From the NCBI RefSeq assembly GCF_019097595.1, contig NC_080710.1, positions 26,905,280 through 26,969,279 of the forward strand: DNA of 64,000 bases, given 5' to 3'. The stretch's first letter is position 1. The number at the start of each line of letters is the position of its first letter. Below the pieces are notes generated by a model that searched no databases, was not told where the DNA came from, and saw nothing but the letters and a program-made list of their open reading frames with translations. This document shows positions 40,209 through 52,740 of this stretch, in pieces. The stretch is from Hemibagrus wyckioides. Taxonomy: Eukaryota > Chordata > Actinopteri > Siluriformes > Bagridae. Made by a program: the position numbers and the translations under genes.

Positions 40209-41125
40209 AATATGGTTGCAAAATTAAATGTTACCATTATGTGGATCTATGCGATGGACAATGATCATTCAGTTTGCTGTGGCAAGAATGAAAAGAATCT
40301 AAAGAATCGTTTACATGTGACACACATTGTCCAACTCAAATTACAGTTGAGTTGAAGAGATGAGGGTTAATGACTGGTCTCAGCAGTAGTAGTTTGGCTG
40401 TGCTGGGATCTCAACACACAACCTGACTCTTAGTAGCAAGGTGCTTTAACCTCTGAACCCTTCCTGCATCAGAGTCAGAATCATTGACTGAAATGTTTCT
40501 CTTAATGGAAGCTGCTCTTTATTCCAGGCACAGGCCACAGGTTCCATTGATCACCCTAAAGCATTCTCTGTTTTGTCCCTCATGGTAAAACCTTGACATT
40601 TTTCTATCTAATGCTACAACAGAGGGGTTTTCCTTCCAGAAATTTTCCTTTTAGGAAGTTCAATCATACAAAATAGCCTACAGATGTAGGAGATTGGTCT
40701 TCTTGGTGACCAGTGTCTTGTTAAGATTTTTAATTCATATAGAATGATAACATTATAATTATGCTTGTGTTTACTTTGTTTTGTGTTGTGCACTACAGGT
40801 AGTCAAAGCAGTTTGCAAGTCTAAACTCTCCCACTTACAAATTCCCTTTTGTTAGCATAGTGACTCATATATTGTTAACACACTGGGTCTGTTGTATATC
40901 CTCTAATGGGAGCTATGTGTCAACTGACTGACAAAATACAATAAACAAGTGGTTTTATTTAAAACCTACGGTGTCTGAGGCAAAAAAAGCAGCTCTACAG
41001 GGTCCAAAATCAGCTGCTGTAAAGTTACTCTAAAGCAAAATGTTTAGTTATAGGAAAGTTTACAAAATGTTAGCAACAACTTTTATGAAACCAAAGCAGG
41101 CCATATGCTGATCATACTAATCTGT

Positions 41126-41167
41126 CTTTATTTATTTATTTATTTATTTTTAATTTATTTATTTTTT
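41126..41167 (+). repeat. TTTA microsatellite
   Basis: TTTA tetranucleotide run with a break in the middle. Confidence 0.9.
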
Positions 41168-42586
41168 TGTGAAGGAAATCAAATAATCACAGAGAACCGA
41201 TCCTAATTTTCCTAACATCCTTTTGCCTGGTTGATAACATCTGGAGTTGTTAGTCCTAACCATCATGTGTATATCATCTACTAATAAGAAAGATAGTCTT
41301 AAGAGTTCTAGGCATTCTAATATGATGGCTTTGGAAGAAGAAAACATAATAGCATTCACTCCTCAGACAATAAATCTGTCGCATCCAACAACAGCAACAT
41401 CTTATTGTGCCATGCTAATAGGTTGTGCACCAGAACAAATGGCATTTAGCATAAAACTGGATGATCAGTTGTTTGTCTTTTGTGCTTTGTGTTCCCTTCC
41501 CAGAATCGCCAGACCTCAGTGCAGCTAATGTGTGCCAGAGAAATGCTGGATGAAATCCTCCACACTGACTTCCCAACAGGAGAATCACACATAATTAAAT
41601 TATTGATTTGGGGTGAAGTTCTCTTAAAGGCTTATCGAATTGGTACATTTTTTTTGTCATCCTTTCTGTCTTATTTGCACCCAGTTTTCAGAATTATTAT
41701 GATTAAAATCCTGTATGTTTAATCACTCTCTACAGAAAAGTCTTCATCTGCTCTTAGAGAAGAGACAAATATGCTCCAGTCATTCCCAAGACAGAAATGG
41801 GTCATAATGCGGTTTGAGATCAATTAAGCTTGAGGGCCATGTGGAGCGTTATAAAACCTCGTCATATGAGTCTGAGTGTCAGCAAATCCATTCACAAAAC
41901 ACACTCCAATTTTGCTTTGTTTTGTGATACTTCTGACCTACGCTAAAGGTTCTGGTTGTTTCTCACGCTTTTGATTCAGACTTTTAGTCACTCATCTCTA
42001 TTCAATGTCTTTTTGAGTATTCAAGCTGCAGGTAGTATTTCATTACACAATTATTCGATGTCCATTAGATATGAGATGCTGGCTTGACATATGTAGCACC
42101 CGGTCTCATCTGCTATGTTCCTTTAACATGCTACTTATAACTTAATTACCACTCTGAACTACTCCATGAAGAATTGTGACCACTGCATACAAAGTCTTCT
42201 GGTGACAGTAATTTGATTGATTTGTTCATTTATTTGCTGAAGGCATAACGTAATAAAGTAATTAGCAAAGTCCCTGGGCCTCTAGCAGTGAGCAGCGCTT
42301 TCTGCCGAGGACAGGAAGAGTGTATTTCTTTCTCCTGCAAAGCCCACTAATGACAGCAGATTAATCATGGTTATGACCTCTCTGCTGAGAGAGCTCCAAA
42401 TATCATGGCAAATAAAGTATAGAAAATTGCCATAGTTTCTGATAGAGGCATTCTCCCTGCCATTTGAAGAAAAGGGTTATGTCTGGATTAAGATACAGAT
42501 TAGCTCCTCAAATGTAACCCAGCATCTGGTCCTGGGACGCTAAGTTTGGTTTTTCTGGCCTTACATTGCTCCAGGGTGACATGGCG

Positions 42587-42742
42587 ATGTAGTGGGTAGT
42601 GTTGTTGTTTCACACCACCAGAGTTCCCAGTTTGACCTTGAGCTCAGGTTGCTATCTTTGTGGAGTTTTGCATGTTCTCCCTATATTCATGTGGGTTTCC
42701 TTCAAGTATGCTAGTAGGTGAATTGGCTTCTCTAACTTGCAC

Positions 42743-42789
<47 letters not shown>

Positions 42790-42910
42790 TGTGTGTGTGT
42801 GTGTGTGTATGTTGGCATGGCATCCCATCAAGAGTATATTCCACTGTTCTTGGGTCCACCACAACCATGACCAGGATAAAACACTTACTGTAGATGAATG
42901 AATCAGTGAA
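42587..42910 (+). repeat. Teleost dispersed repeat with internal GT array
   Basis: Includes GTGGAGTTTTGCATGTTCTC, GTGAATTGGCTTCTC, a long GT array (42747-42810) and ACCAGGATAAAACACTTACT. Other copies lie near 2.3, 8.6, 21.7 and 28.5 kb. Confidence 0.7.
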
Positions 42911-43289
42911 GGAATATATTTGCCTGAATCATTCATTTCTAACTTCACAAGCTACTTTGCTGAATAATCCTTCTGGAATGAACATTGAGAGTTAATAGCC
43001 TTAAAATAAAAAGGTATGGTCTGATATTTAACCGTGAATATCTGTTTCATTTTTGGTACTTTCCTCATCACCTACTCAGCAACTTCTCAATAATCTAGGC
43101 TATCTGCTCTTCAGGGTTGTCTTTTATGTCACCGGCTGTGCAATTTTGGAGTATGAAAGAAAGAAAGTGCAGCTGATGAAAAGTACCAATGTAAACTGCA
43201 CCATGGATAATGCATAAAAGTCTTATCTGAAAGACATCTGTTAATTTGATTTATACTGTGCATGTGTTTGTGTGTGTATGAAAGAGGGG

Positions 43290-43580
43290 TGTATGGTGGC
43301 TTAGTGGTTAGCTGTTTTGCCTCACACCTCCATGGTTTCCTGCTGTTTCAGGGATTTCCTCCAGGTATTCCTGTTTCCTCTCCTAGTTCAAAGACAGGTA
43401 TTTCAGGCTGATTGGAATCTTCAAATTGTTGGTAGTGAGTGAATGTGTATGCATTTTTGTGCAATTGTGCCCTGTGGGGTATCCAGGGTGACCCCTGCCT
43501 TGTGCTCCAAGTCCCCTGGGATAGGCTTCAGGCTTCCCCTGACACGGTGTAGGATAAATGGTACAAAAAATGGATGGATG
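43290..43580 (+). repeat. Related dispersed repeat with TGGA tail
   Basis: Begins 'tatggtggcttagtggttag', contains GTGCCCTGTGGGGTATCC and ends in 'atggatggatgga'. SINE-like layout. Confidence 0.6.
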
Positions 43581-45202
43581 GATGATTTATAATGGACTGC
43601 CCCATTCCATCTGAATCTGTTGGTGAAGAAAAGCTCCTTCAGGAAGAATGTAAACATTCAGAAATTTGTCCAGTTAAGTAAGTGGTAATATGATCCCTGT
43701 TTAGCTGCCACATATCTGAGCATGCTGATCAAACATCCTAAACCCGAATAAAACAAAAGGAAAATTGTCTTGCATGCTTGCATGAGCCAGTCTTTTCTCT
43801 GGCGATTTATATCTCTGCATCTCCACAGCTTTTTCTACCGAAGCTCTCTAGTGGCTTGTCAAGAAAATTGCTGTGAGCATGATGTGACCCATGAAAGCAC
43901 TAACCCAAATGCAGATTAAAAATATTAGCATTGTGAGTATCCTATTTCAATGTTCATGCTTGAATAAAACGGTGTGTATATATGCCTACCGTTTCATTGC
44001 CTTAGCAGCAGCTCTTTAACAAGGCTGGACCATGACAGGAGAATCTCGACTTGGTCTTTTGTGAGAAGAACACTTTTAAAAACCATCTGAAAAAAATCTT
44101 ATTACATAAATGTAGCAATCGAATTTCGTTTTCTGATCAGTAGACTATTCGATTCGAATCGACCAATAATCAGTAACTTTCTGAAATATTGATTTATTTT
44201 AGGAAAACCAAAAACACTGAAGCGATTGTTGTTGTTGTTGTTTATCCTCCGCTTTACTATGTGCATTTTATGTGTTTTGAAAATGTTTTCAAAAAATCTA
44301 TGTGGCTAATAAAGCAAAAAAAAAAAAAATTATAATGTGATAAATATAAACCATCTAATTCTAACCAATAATAATCCATGGTTATTTTTAAGCTATGTCT
44401 TTTGATTATTCATGATTTCGTTTATATTTTAAGTTCCAGGTCTAATTTTGTGAAGCCCCGATTTACAGAGATTCCAGTGTATGAATAATTTATAGTAAAG
44501 CCCATGCGCTCATATTTTATTTATTATTTCAAACTGTCAGCTTATAGCCTGTCATTTATTTGAGCGTCGATATCGGTCAGCCAGAAACGCACTGTGTATT
44601 ACATTTTAGACAGCTTGCTTCTTTGCACATTTCTTGCATTGGGTATATTTTCAATTTCATTCCAAATGCTTAGTTCCAATATTTTTATACAATTTAATGA
44701 AAGTGCTAACGAGCTACAGTGCCAAGTTTTAATGTCGGATAAATCATATTTCATTTTTTTGTGTTTATTAAAGCTCAAAGCACGATATTAAATGACTCTT
44801 GATTATCATAGTTCAGTCTTGTCCCTGCCCTGCCTTGCCCGTGATCGTGAAAGCCTACACATTTCAATACACTCAGTCTTCGAGGTTTATTAATAATGAA
44901 TACGTCTTTTCTCCACAGAGCCAGATCTGTAGCTATAAAATCCTTTTAGTCATTTTAGCAAGAGAAATCAAATATACTTTCACAGACATAAACCATAGAA
45001 AACTGATCAACTTCATGTGGTAATATATCTGAGATAGTTTTAAAATTTATTTAATTATCCTATTATTAATTTTAGAAAATATGTGTTATTACATGTTTAT
45101 TGGATGGCCAAATGCTGTTAACGAAAAAGCCATTTTATGTATGTGAAATATATTTTAAAGACTTCTATCTTACATGATTTTTGTTTGTATGTGGGCGCTG
45201 GT

Positions 45203-45256
45203 ATTTATTTATTTATTTATTTATTTATTTATTCATTCATTCATTCATTCATTCAA
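45203..45256 (+). repeat. TTTA/TTCA compound microsatellite
   Basis: TTTA repeats passing into TTCA repeats. Confidence 0.95.
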
Positions 45257-45767
45257 TACTTTGCTGACTTTTTTTTAACCAACTTATTCGTAGTTACTTA
45301 TTTTTTGTATAACTATCTGTACGGTACATGATAATGAATGGCGGTCATAAGATCGGTAATGTTATCTAACCTAGTTTACTGAAAGCCAGCAGCAGCTAGT
45401 TTATTTTCACTAAATGAAGCAATGTGACTTTGTTGATTTGTGGTGATTTAAGATGCCAATAAGTACCTGTGGTTTGGGGAAATGTATTGGAATAAATGCT
45501 GAGAGGAGCATTTATACTGGAATGAAGTGGAAATATAGGCCAGGCCTGCATATTTAAGCCCCTTCTGAAGTCTGAAGTTTTCAGCAGAAAGCATGGTCTC
45601 ATTTTCAGAAAATGTTTCATGTAGAACCCTATTACAAAGCGAAAACATAGCACAATACCCAAAGAACCTTATTTAGTGTAGGCATAGCATACTTTAGCTG
45701 CAATTACACACACACATAAGTAGACCACATCAAACTGTGTAGCTGTGTGTGACAATGAGATTAAACA

Positions 45768-45805
45768 TCACACACACACAAACACACACCCACACACACA
45801 CACAG
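45768..45805 (+). repeat. CA microsatellite
   Basis: Interrupted CA run. Confidence 0.9.
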
Positions 45806-46102
45806 GATTTAAGATATCCTGATATCCATTTTGCCCATTTTAAAAACACTTCTAAATATAATAATCTTTTTATGCAGTACAATCATGATCAATATAAACA
45901 AAACAAAACAGACCATGCGGTTTTTTTTTCAAACATTAACTCATTTATTTAATGCTTTTTATGCCTCTTTTCTTAGCAATCTTTTATATACCTGTATATC
46001 AATCTGTTTTAAAACGATTTCTGTTAAAGTATCACTCTTTATCTCAAACTCTTCTCACATAATTCGTCTCTTATTTTATACTTGTATGGTATTTGAAATA
46101 TT

Positions 46103-46106
<4 letters not shown>

Positions 46107-46145
<39 letters not shown>

Positions 46146-46158
46146 TTATTTATTTATA
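46107..46158 (+). repeat. TA and TTTA microsatellite
   Basis: TA repeats followed by TTTA repeats. Confidence 0.95.
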
Positions 46159-47363
46159 TGTAACATCCCCTGGAGAAACAAAACGAACGAACAAACAAAT
46201 AAAATACACGTTTTTTTGAAGGCAGTGAAACGAGATGCCTTGGCAACATCAGATAGCAGCCTACAGCTAGCTAACTTCACTTTATCCACTTTATCCAGCC
46301 GGTAAAGTCTCATCCTCTGTAATATCGTGCTACGTTAGCCAACGGCCAAAACTGCATACTACTGTACTACACGGGATTTTGCTTTAGTACTGCGCATGCG
46401 TGAAATAATAACCTACGCAGTGCTGCACTGGTTGTTGACATGCTGTCCTTTTTTTTGTCAAAACACACACTTGTGTAAAGTAAATTGAATACAAACACAA
46501 ACAAATGAAATGGAAATAGTGTAAAACTTAATATTCACCACTTCAAATGCTAATCTTAAGCCTGAAAATACAAATATCCCGGGTGTAACCTACACGTAAA
46601 CTTGTAGTATGACGTCATAACATTCAATTATGCATTTTTAAGAAAAAATAAGTCTTCTTTATTTTTTTTTGGTACGGTGGTATGCGGTTTTGGGCGTGTC
46701 CCTTTGTTCTCCAATAATTATCATAACCTAAATGTCCCTCCCCGTAAATAATCTTTTGTTTTTTAAAAAAAAATCGAAATAATAATAAAAAATAAATCTT
46801 GGAATGGTTGAAACACTGGTCAACAGTCTAATCATTCACCTTTTATTTTTTCTCGCTACATTTGACTTCTAACATCTTCCCCAGTTTTCTACCTTTTTAT
46901 AGAACATACAATCTACCATCGATTAAAGAATAATTCCGTCAAAAATGCTAACTTTACTAACAGTGTATGAAAGTGAATAGCCACCAATTAGCATTATGCA
47001 ATATGCACATAAGTACCTAGCTTTCATTCACTCTTAGCAGTATTAGCCAGTTTGATTGAACTATCCATTTAAATGCCTAAAATCATTCCTGAGGTTTTAT
47101 TATTAGTGGTGTTATTATCTTTCTACCAGATGGCAATCAAATTATTGGAGTGTTTTCCTTCCTCCCTATCTTTTTTTTCTTTTTTCTGCAGTGGTCATTC
47201 ATCACACAGGCTATTTCTCCATTACAACATTATGTTGACGTTATAAATTTGGCAACTAAAAAAATTCCAAAGATTTGACAATAACAGAACACCTCCTTTC
47301 AGTGGAAACTGAGACGCTGAGTGTAATTTGGCTCGTGTGTGTGTGTGTGTGTTTGTGAGGATA

Positions 47364-47816
47364 TTTATTTTTCTATGCATGATAGATTAGATTATCAAGC
47401 CTACAGTTATAATTACTTCGTTGCAGGCGTTAATGTATTTCCACAAATTGATCATCAAAAAAATGACCGTGATTTTCAATCGACATCTGTTAAATATTTG
47501 ATGAAGTGGACTCCCAGGTCAGGCAGATGGAGCATTCCCTGAAGACGCCTTATTGCCATTGTCTACAGCAAAACCAAGTCGTCTTCTCCAGATGAGGCGC
47601 TGTAATAATTCCATTTTTGGCTGAAGATGATTTCTGATCGTCATTTTTTAGGCTATTATTTCTTTTTCTTGGTATGGTCATGGTGATTGAGCACTCGTTT
47701 GTTGTTTTCTTCTTCTTCTTTTTTTTTAATCCCCCCCACCCAAGGTTTCCCGTATTCTTCTTTTCATGTGAGCTAAAAATGTCTTTGTGTTGATCTTCTC
47801 GGTTTCGTGTTGGGCG
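47364..47816 (-). other. nrn1: Probable nrn1 3' UTR
   Basis: On the minus strand the first AATAAA after the stop is at 47369-47364, giving a 3' UTR of about 450 nt; a second is at 47101-47096. The segment has GC-richer stretches (about 47.5-47.6 kb) that read like constrained UTR sequence. The end is not proven. Confidence 0.4.
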
Positions 47817-48048
47817 CTAAAACTGGATCCATGTGAGCAGGGCGGAGAAGGAGCTGAGCAGCAGGGTGAGCCCGGTTGGAGAGGCTGATGGTGTGCTCGC
47901 GTCGTTTCCTCCAGCGCACAGTTCAAACAAACTGCCTTTAAACTCCAGGTTTCTGGACTCCTTCTTGAGTTTCTCCCACAGCTCCGTCGCTCCCTCCTGG
48001 CAGTCCGCCAGTGCTGTGGTGGCACACGAGTGGAAGTCGTCCCAATAT
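47817..48048 (-). CDS. nrn1: nrn1 coding exon 3 (C-terminus and GPI signal)
   Basis: The acceptor (attctttcgcag) is followed by the base completing the Thr codon, then [19 protein letters not shown] through GSLFELC, and a small/hydrophobic tail ending in WIQF before the TAG at 47819-47817. A longer open frame overlaps it on the same strand, shifted by one base, and is a shadow. Confidence 0.96.
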
Positions 48049-48151
48049 CTGCGAAAGAATCATTCATATTTCATGAATGTTTGCAACACAACAAAACTAA
48101 CAAACACCACAAGCTTGCTTTCTTACTGAGCAAATAGAGACAAGCTACTGA

Positions 48152-48192
<41 letters not shown>

Positions 48193-48977
48193 GATTCTTT
48201 CTGTTAACTTGAAAATGCACATTTTTTACGTTTAAAATATTACTTAAAGAATTCTACTATCTATACGTTCTCGCCTAGTCTATCTATCTCATTTTTTTTA
48301 AAAAAGTGTACATTTTTTACATATATTTATATAACATACGAAAAAATATAAATATATAGAACCACCCAGGCTCAATGACGCCATGTTATTTGTTTGATAT
48401 GCATTCCCAGCGTTTTTATTTATTTTTTTTGTTCTTTTAGTTGAACGTTTCCCCCCTTTATTATTCTACACGAAAAAGAGAGCTCCATTGAAAAGAATAG
48501 GTTAAGAAGATGATACAGGCTAGAGGATGTAAGGAGATGTGATTATGTCTCGTGCATTATTTCAATAGTCAATTGTCCTTTCATTATGTAATTTACTATA
48601 AAAGTGATTGATTTGATTCGTTTAATATTTCCGTATATAATGCAGTCTAGCTATACGGAAAAGTCTATAGAACGCCATGTCTGTTTGTTTTTTTAAATAA
48701 ATCACTGAATAACTAAATAATTTACTCATCATGCTATAGCTCCAATACGGTGCAAAATAATGCTAGTTTTATGTTGCCGATAAAAAATACGTCATTAATT
48801 TTACATAGCTTTCGTCCATTCTGTGCTACTTGTCCTTGTGAAAACCAGGAGAAAGAGGGAAACCCAAGCAGTAGTAATTCAGTGCAACAGTGCAAGCCCG
48901 CAGGGAAAAATCATAGCATGTGACTACAGCCCCTCCCCTCCTCCCTCTCTCTCTCTCTTCCTCCCTCTCTCTCTCTT

Positions 48978-49008
<31 letters not shown>

Positions 49009-49011
49009 TAT

Positions 49012-49055
<44 letters not shown>

Positions 49056-50278
49056 TCCCTCTCTCTCTCTCTCCATCTCTACCTCTGTGGTCACTCACCA
49101 CACACTACACGCTTCTGAACGCTAAATTCCTGTTTTAATAGCTCTGTAACTGCAATCTGAACTGTTTTTTTAAAGGATGGTCTTTCGCCGTTGAGGCGGT
49201 TCTTTATTTGGTCGGTATAACGACCAACGAATGGCTGTATTAACGTGATTTTGATGACGGAGGTGTGGAGTTAAACAAGCCACCCGATCCCCTCCACCCT
49301 TCCCCAAGCCATCTGGCTTCTTGCGCACACACACTCACACACACACACACACACACACGCGCGCGCACGCACGTACGCACACACACACTTGCGCACTTAC
49401 GCACGCACCCCACATGACAGGCGCGCGTTCAAAACCACGGACAAAATGGGATGCTTAAAATTTGACCCTTACGTGCAGATGGTTTGCAGGTTCTCCTTCT
49501 CGTCCAGATCCTGTGGATAGCTGGCCATGTTGTTTCCCAGCTGAAGCAGGCAGTCTGAGAAGCCCTTAAACACGGTGTCACATTTCCCCGCCGCTCCAAC
49601 CGTCTGGAGCAAATATGCTGCAACAAGAGGAGGCTGATCAGATAAAAAAAAACTCGTTTTCACACATTTAAAATGTTAAACCTGAACAAGATGTAAGGCA
49701 TAGATATGCAAAAAGAGAAGCAAAGCAATAGGTAAGCAAATATACCTGTAGCCATATAATCAAAAAGACATATATTTTTACTTTCATTGTATTTTATATG
49801 CCTTTTGCAGTTAAAGGGAGATGAATAATTCATCACGTGTTTATACTCGGCGTCTCTCTGTGTGTTTAGTTATAATCAACCCATCCAGATTTATGTTCAT
49901 CCAGATTTAAGCTATCATTAGCCCACATCGGCTTATTTCACATTGTTTTTATATTTATTCATTTTTTATATATATATATATATATTTTACATTTTAAAAT
50001 AGGTGTTCTTTATGACTACAGCCATGTTGCATATTGTTGAAACTGTTCCTTGCTGAAATAATTTCATCATTTCTGCGCGGGAGGTGGAGGGAGAGAGGGA
50101 GGAAGGGAGGGAGGGATGGATAGATAGGTAGATGAAGTAATGCACTTGGCTGGGAGGAACCGGGGTGTGTGTTTCTGCAGTGTATGTGGCATTGTGTGAG
50201 ATGGATCCTAAACAAAGATTTTTTTTTTTTTTGCACACGAGCTACCCAACTGCACTGCACATTGTGTCTCCACTATTA

Positions 50279-50321
<43 letters not shown>

Positions 50322-50587
50322 TGTTGTTGTATTTGTAGTAGTAGTAGTAGTTGTTGTTGTAGTGGCAGTAGTAGTAGTAGTACTTAAAACTATTTTATTG
50401 TTTATTGTTTAAAGCAATATATTGTATTATATTGTATTATTTTAAAGAACGAAATTGAATATGAAGCTCATTCAAATCTCCCGGTTCGTTACACATGGGA
50501 TGTTCTTAATTGATTAAAAAATGTAGCCATAATCCCAGTAGATATCGGAATCTTATTAAAACTAAAACTAATAACAACAACAACAGC

Positions 50588-50644
<57 letters not shown>

Positions 50645-52629
50645 TACATGAGAGCTAATTTGGCCTCTGTGTTTTATTTTTGTACTAAACTATGTGTTGG
50701 GGTTTCATAAGAAGTTTCAGACGATGGCGTTGCTCATTCGACTGCTAACAAATTCCGCGTTTCATTAAACAAAAATTGCGATGTTGCTAAAATAGGGCTC
50801 AGCCATCATATACCATATGTATACACACACATATATTCCATTGCTCTAGTGTTGCATAACTCAACGATGCATGATTTGTTTTTTTCTCAGAATGACAAAA
50901 TTCTGGCGTTGACACTGGCAATTAAATGTAATCCCGATTAAACCTATGAATGTATAATGTTGCATATCACTTTATGGGCTAAAATAATATATATAAATCT
51001 AGTCTATTTCAGATGCATCTAAATATAGATACTTATGGACAATATAATGACTGAAAATCATTTCCCTCGATGGATCCTGTCAATCCAAACGAACTACACA
51101 TAGTGCACATGGTTCACTTGTTCTCGCTTCCTTTTATATATAATTAACTAGCCACGATTCCTTCAGTAGTAGTAGGTACTGACTTAAAAATGGCGCCGAC
51201 AAATCGCTCCAACCCTGCTGCTTTATCTAGATGCGCATGATAACGTTATCATAATCATTATATAGCATCACGTGCGGGTTTTGCATTAATCCATTTGCGG
51301 GATGATTATCCCCCCCCCCCCCCCCCCCCAATTTCAGTAGAACCTCTAAAGCTCTTTCCAGGTAGCAATTTCGTTATCAGACATTTATTTTTTCTCACTC
51401 CCTTTCTACATTGGCTTCACATCCTGCTCTCACACACCGTTGTTTAATACGAGCCTGTTCCTGCGAAACGCACCGTTTTGTTCTTAAATGCGTTTATCCC
51501 ACCGCACGTCTATATATAGAAGCAGCTGAAATAGATTCGCCTGTGATGGTCACGACAACCTCACCGGAGTGAAAACGAGTGCAGCATGGAGCTTAGTGGA
51601 AAAAGAAGGAGGAGGAGGAGGAGGAGGAGGAGGAGAAGAAAGGGAAGGAGGAGGAGGAGAATGGTGAATTAACGCACTTCAACTGGGTTACTGTCCTGCT
51701 GCTATTCACACCTGATACGACAAGAATTTATACACCTTCTAAAGGTTGATTAATAATTAAAGCATAATGTTACCGTCCACACTATCAAGTCTAAATAACT
51801 ATACACAAGTACATCTGCGATATTTATAGGCATTTATATTTTGAGCTCGTGCAGCTTCCGATTGCATATGACATTATACTCTGAAACACGTGATGGGATT
51901 AAACTATAACAAGTTTATTAGAAATTTTTTTACAAATGTATCGAATAGTATAGATTTATTAAGCATGCTTTAAAAATTCCTCTATGTATCTTAATAAGAC
52001 TTTCTTTCTTTCTTGGTTGGTTGTATATTCAATTATGCCTCTACTCAGTTATTGTAGTTTTTTTTTTTCAATTGATTTATTTATTTTTTTGTTCTTCGGA
52101 TGGGGTATGAATAATTTATGCCTTCAGTATTATAGAGAGCAGACGGTCCCACTCCTGATAGGATTACTGCTCCTTGTTTTTGACGGACCGGACCGGACAG
52201 GTGAGGAGCAAATACTACGGATAAAAGAATGCGCACTGGACATCCGGCTTTACAATACACAGACATAAATATTTTTAATATCGTCGCAAAAATTACCGTA
52301 ATTATAAAACCCAAGAGCTAGCATAAAAAAAGACAATGCACAGCTAATCAAGGTTGAACACTTCAAATGTTTCATTTTTTAATGCTAGGTATGCGTATTT
52401 TAAAACCTGCATGCGTAAAGAAAAAAGATGACCTTTTATCTACATGCATACAAGAAAAGACAAGGCGTGTCTTACATGGATATGACTTAATTTACTATGA
52501 ACACAGGTCGCAAAGGACAAACCAGTGCAACATCACATGCACACACAAGGAAAGCTATTTGTGTTAAGACTCACCTATTTGTACAGCCAGCACCAGTGAG
52601 ATGTATCTTCCGGACAAAGTTAATCCCAT
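47817..52629 (-). CDS. nrn1: Neuritin 1, complete coding region in three exons
   Basis: Join of 52575-52629, 49473-49617 and 47817-48048 on the minus strand; 143 residues against about 142 in human neuritin. Neuritin (CPG15) is a small GPI-anchored extracellular protein that promotes neurite outgrowth, dendritic arbor growth and synapse maturation. Seen here: the N-terminus [20 protein letters not shown] forms a hydrophobic signal peptide, probably cleaved near TVGA/AGKCD. The mature part has the six family cysteines (in GKCD, SDC, TIC, HSC, ADC and ELC) and the YPQDLD and YWDDFHSC motifs. A hydrophobic tail (from GLTLLLSS to the final WIQF) after a small-residue stretch (GGNDAS) is the expected GPI-attachment signal. 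Introns are 1424 and 2957 nt with GT/AG ends, and codon phases match at both joins. Teleosts may carry two nrn1 copies; which one this is cannot be told from sequence alone. Confidence 0.96.
48151..48190 (+). repeat. AAT microsatellite in nrn1 intron 2
   Basis: Perfect trinucleotide run. Confidence 0.95.
48930..49085 (+). repeat. CT-rich polypyrimidine tract in nrn1 intron 2
   Basis: About 155 bp, nearly all C and T on the plus strand, so GA-rich on the nrn1 sense strand. Confidence 0.95.
49325..49385 (+). repeat. CA/CG alternating tract near nrn1 exon 2
   Basis: Alternating purine-pyrimidine DNA about 90-150 bp downstream of the exon 2 donor. Such sequence can form Z-DNA. Confidence 0.9.
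49473..49617 (-). CDS. nrn1: nrn1 coding exon 2
   Basis: The acceptor follows a pyrimidine-rich run ending ttgttgcag. The exon encodes the end of the signal peptide and the first cysteines, through [15 protein letters not shown] and [15 protein letters not shown]. It ends two bases into a Thr codon before a GTAAGG donor. Length is 145 nt, in phase with exons 1 and 3. Confidence 0.96.
50271..50397 (+). repeat. ATT/GTA/GTT trinucleotide cluster
   Basis: Adjacent trinucleotide runs in nrn1 intron 1. Confidence 0.9.
50588..50644 (+). repeat. AAT microsatellite in nrn1 intron 1
   Basis: Perfect trinucleotide run; read in one frame it gives a polyasparagine artefact. Confidence 0.95.
51310..51329 (+). 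repeat. Run of 20 C
   Basis: Homopolymer in nrn1 intron 1. Its length may be unreliable in an assembly. Confidence 0.95.
52575..52629 (-). CDS. nrn1: nrn1 coding exon 1 (start codon and signal peptide)
   Basis: The ATG at 52629-52627 sits in a good context (A at -3, G at +4). The exon encodes 18 residues of signal peptide plus one base of an Ala codon, then a GTGAGT donor. The start is chosen because the N-terminus matches vertebrate neuritins residue for residue over most of its length. Confidence 0.95.
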
Positions 52630-52713
52630 CCTACGGGAGGTAAAACCATGAGAGTGTGCCAACCTTTAGATAGTTGTACAAGGAAAAGATTGCGAAAACT
52701 GAGCGCTGGACAT
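52620..52713 (-). promoter_or_regulatory. Two upstream ORFs ahead of the nrn1 start
   Basis: Two short reading frames lie in the sequence just 5' of the nrn1 ATG. The first (52713-52666) has 15 codons and a TAA. The second (52649-52620) has 9 codons and a TAA, and its stop lies inside the nrn1 coding region, so it overlaps the main start codon in another frame. If the transcript includes them, both would lower or condition neuritin translation. That they lie in the 5' UTR is inferred, because the transcription start is unknown. Confidence 0.5.
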
Positions 52714-52740
52714 AGCCGATTGCTTCAAGTGGCAATTCAA

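Larger units (their letters stand above)
20727..47363. other. Intergenic region between fars2 and nrn1
   Basis: About 26.6 kb separate the convergent genes fars2 (+) and nrn1 (-). I recognise no cellular protein-coding gene in it. What can be supported is mobile DNA and simple repeats, listed separately: Tc1-like copies at 21.9-22.4, 24.8-26.0, 28.7-29.1, 30.3-30.8 and 33.2-34.9 kb, a LINE fragment at 34.4-34.8 kb, a TAGAA array at 38.6-39.3 kb and teleost dispersed repeats at 39.7-40.2, 42.6-42.9 and 43.3-43.6 kb. Most of 22.4-24.7, 26.2-28.4, 31-33.2, 35-38.5 and 40.5-42.5 kb shows nothing I can name. Non-coding RNAs or enhancers cannot be excluded. Confidence 0.7.
48049..49472 (-). other. 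nrn1: nrn1 intron 2
   Basis: 1424-nt intron with GT/AG ends. It contains an AAT microsatellite (48151-48190) and a long CT/GA tract (48930-49085). The open frames read across that tract are low-complexity artefacts. Confidence 0.9.
49618..52574 (-). other. nrn1: nrn1 intron 1
   Basis: 2957-nt intron with GT/AG ends. It is rich in simple repeats: GGGA-type repeats near 50.09 kb, ATT/GTA at 50271-50397, AAT at 50588-50644, a 20-C run at 51310-51329 and a GGA tract near 51.61-51.66 kb. No extra exon is needed for a full neuritin. Confidence 0.9.

Noticed and set aside
47726..48067. 113-codon minus-strand frame over nrn1 exon 3
   Set aside because: One base out of frame with the neuritin reading, which matches the family throughout.
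48823..49125. Ser/Leu-rich and Arg/Glu-rich frames on both strands
   Set aside because: Translations of the CT/GA tract in nrn1 intron 2.
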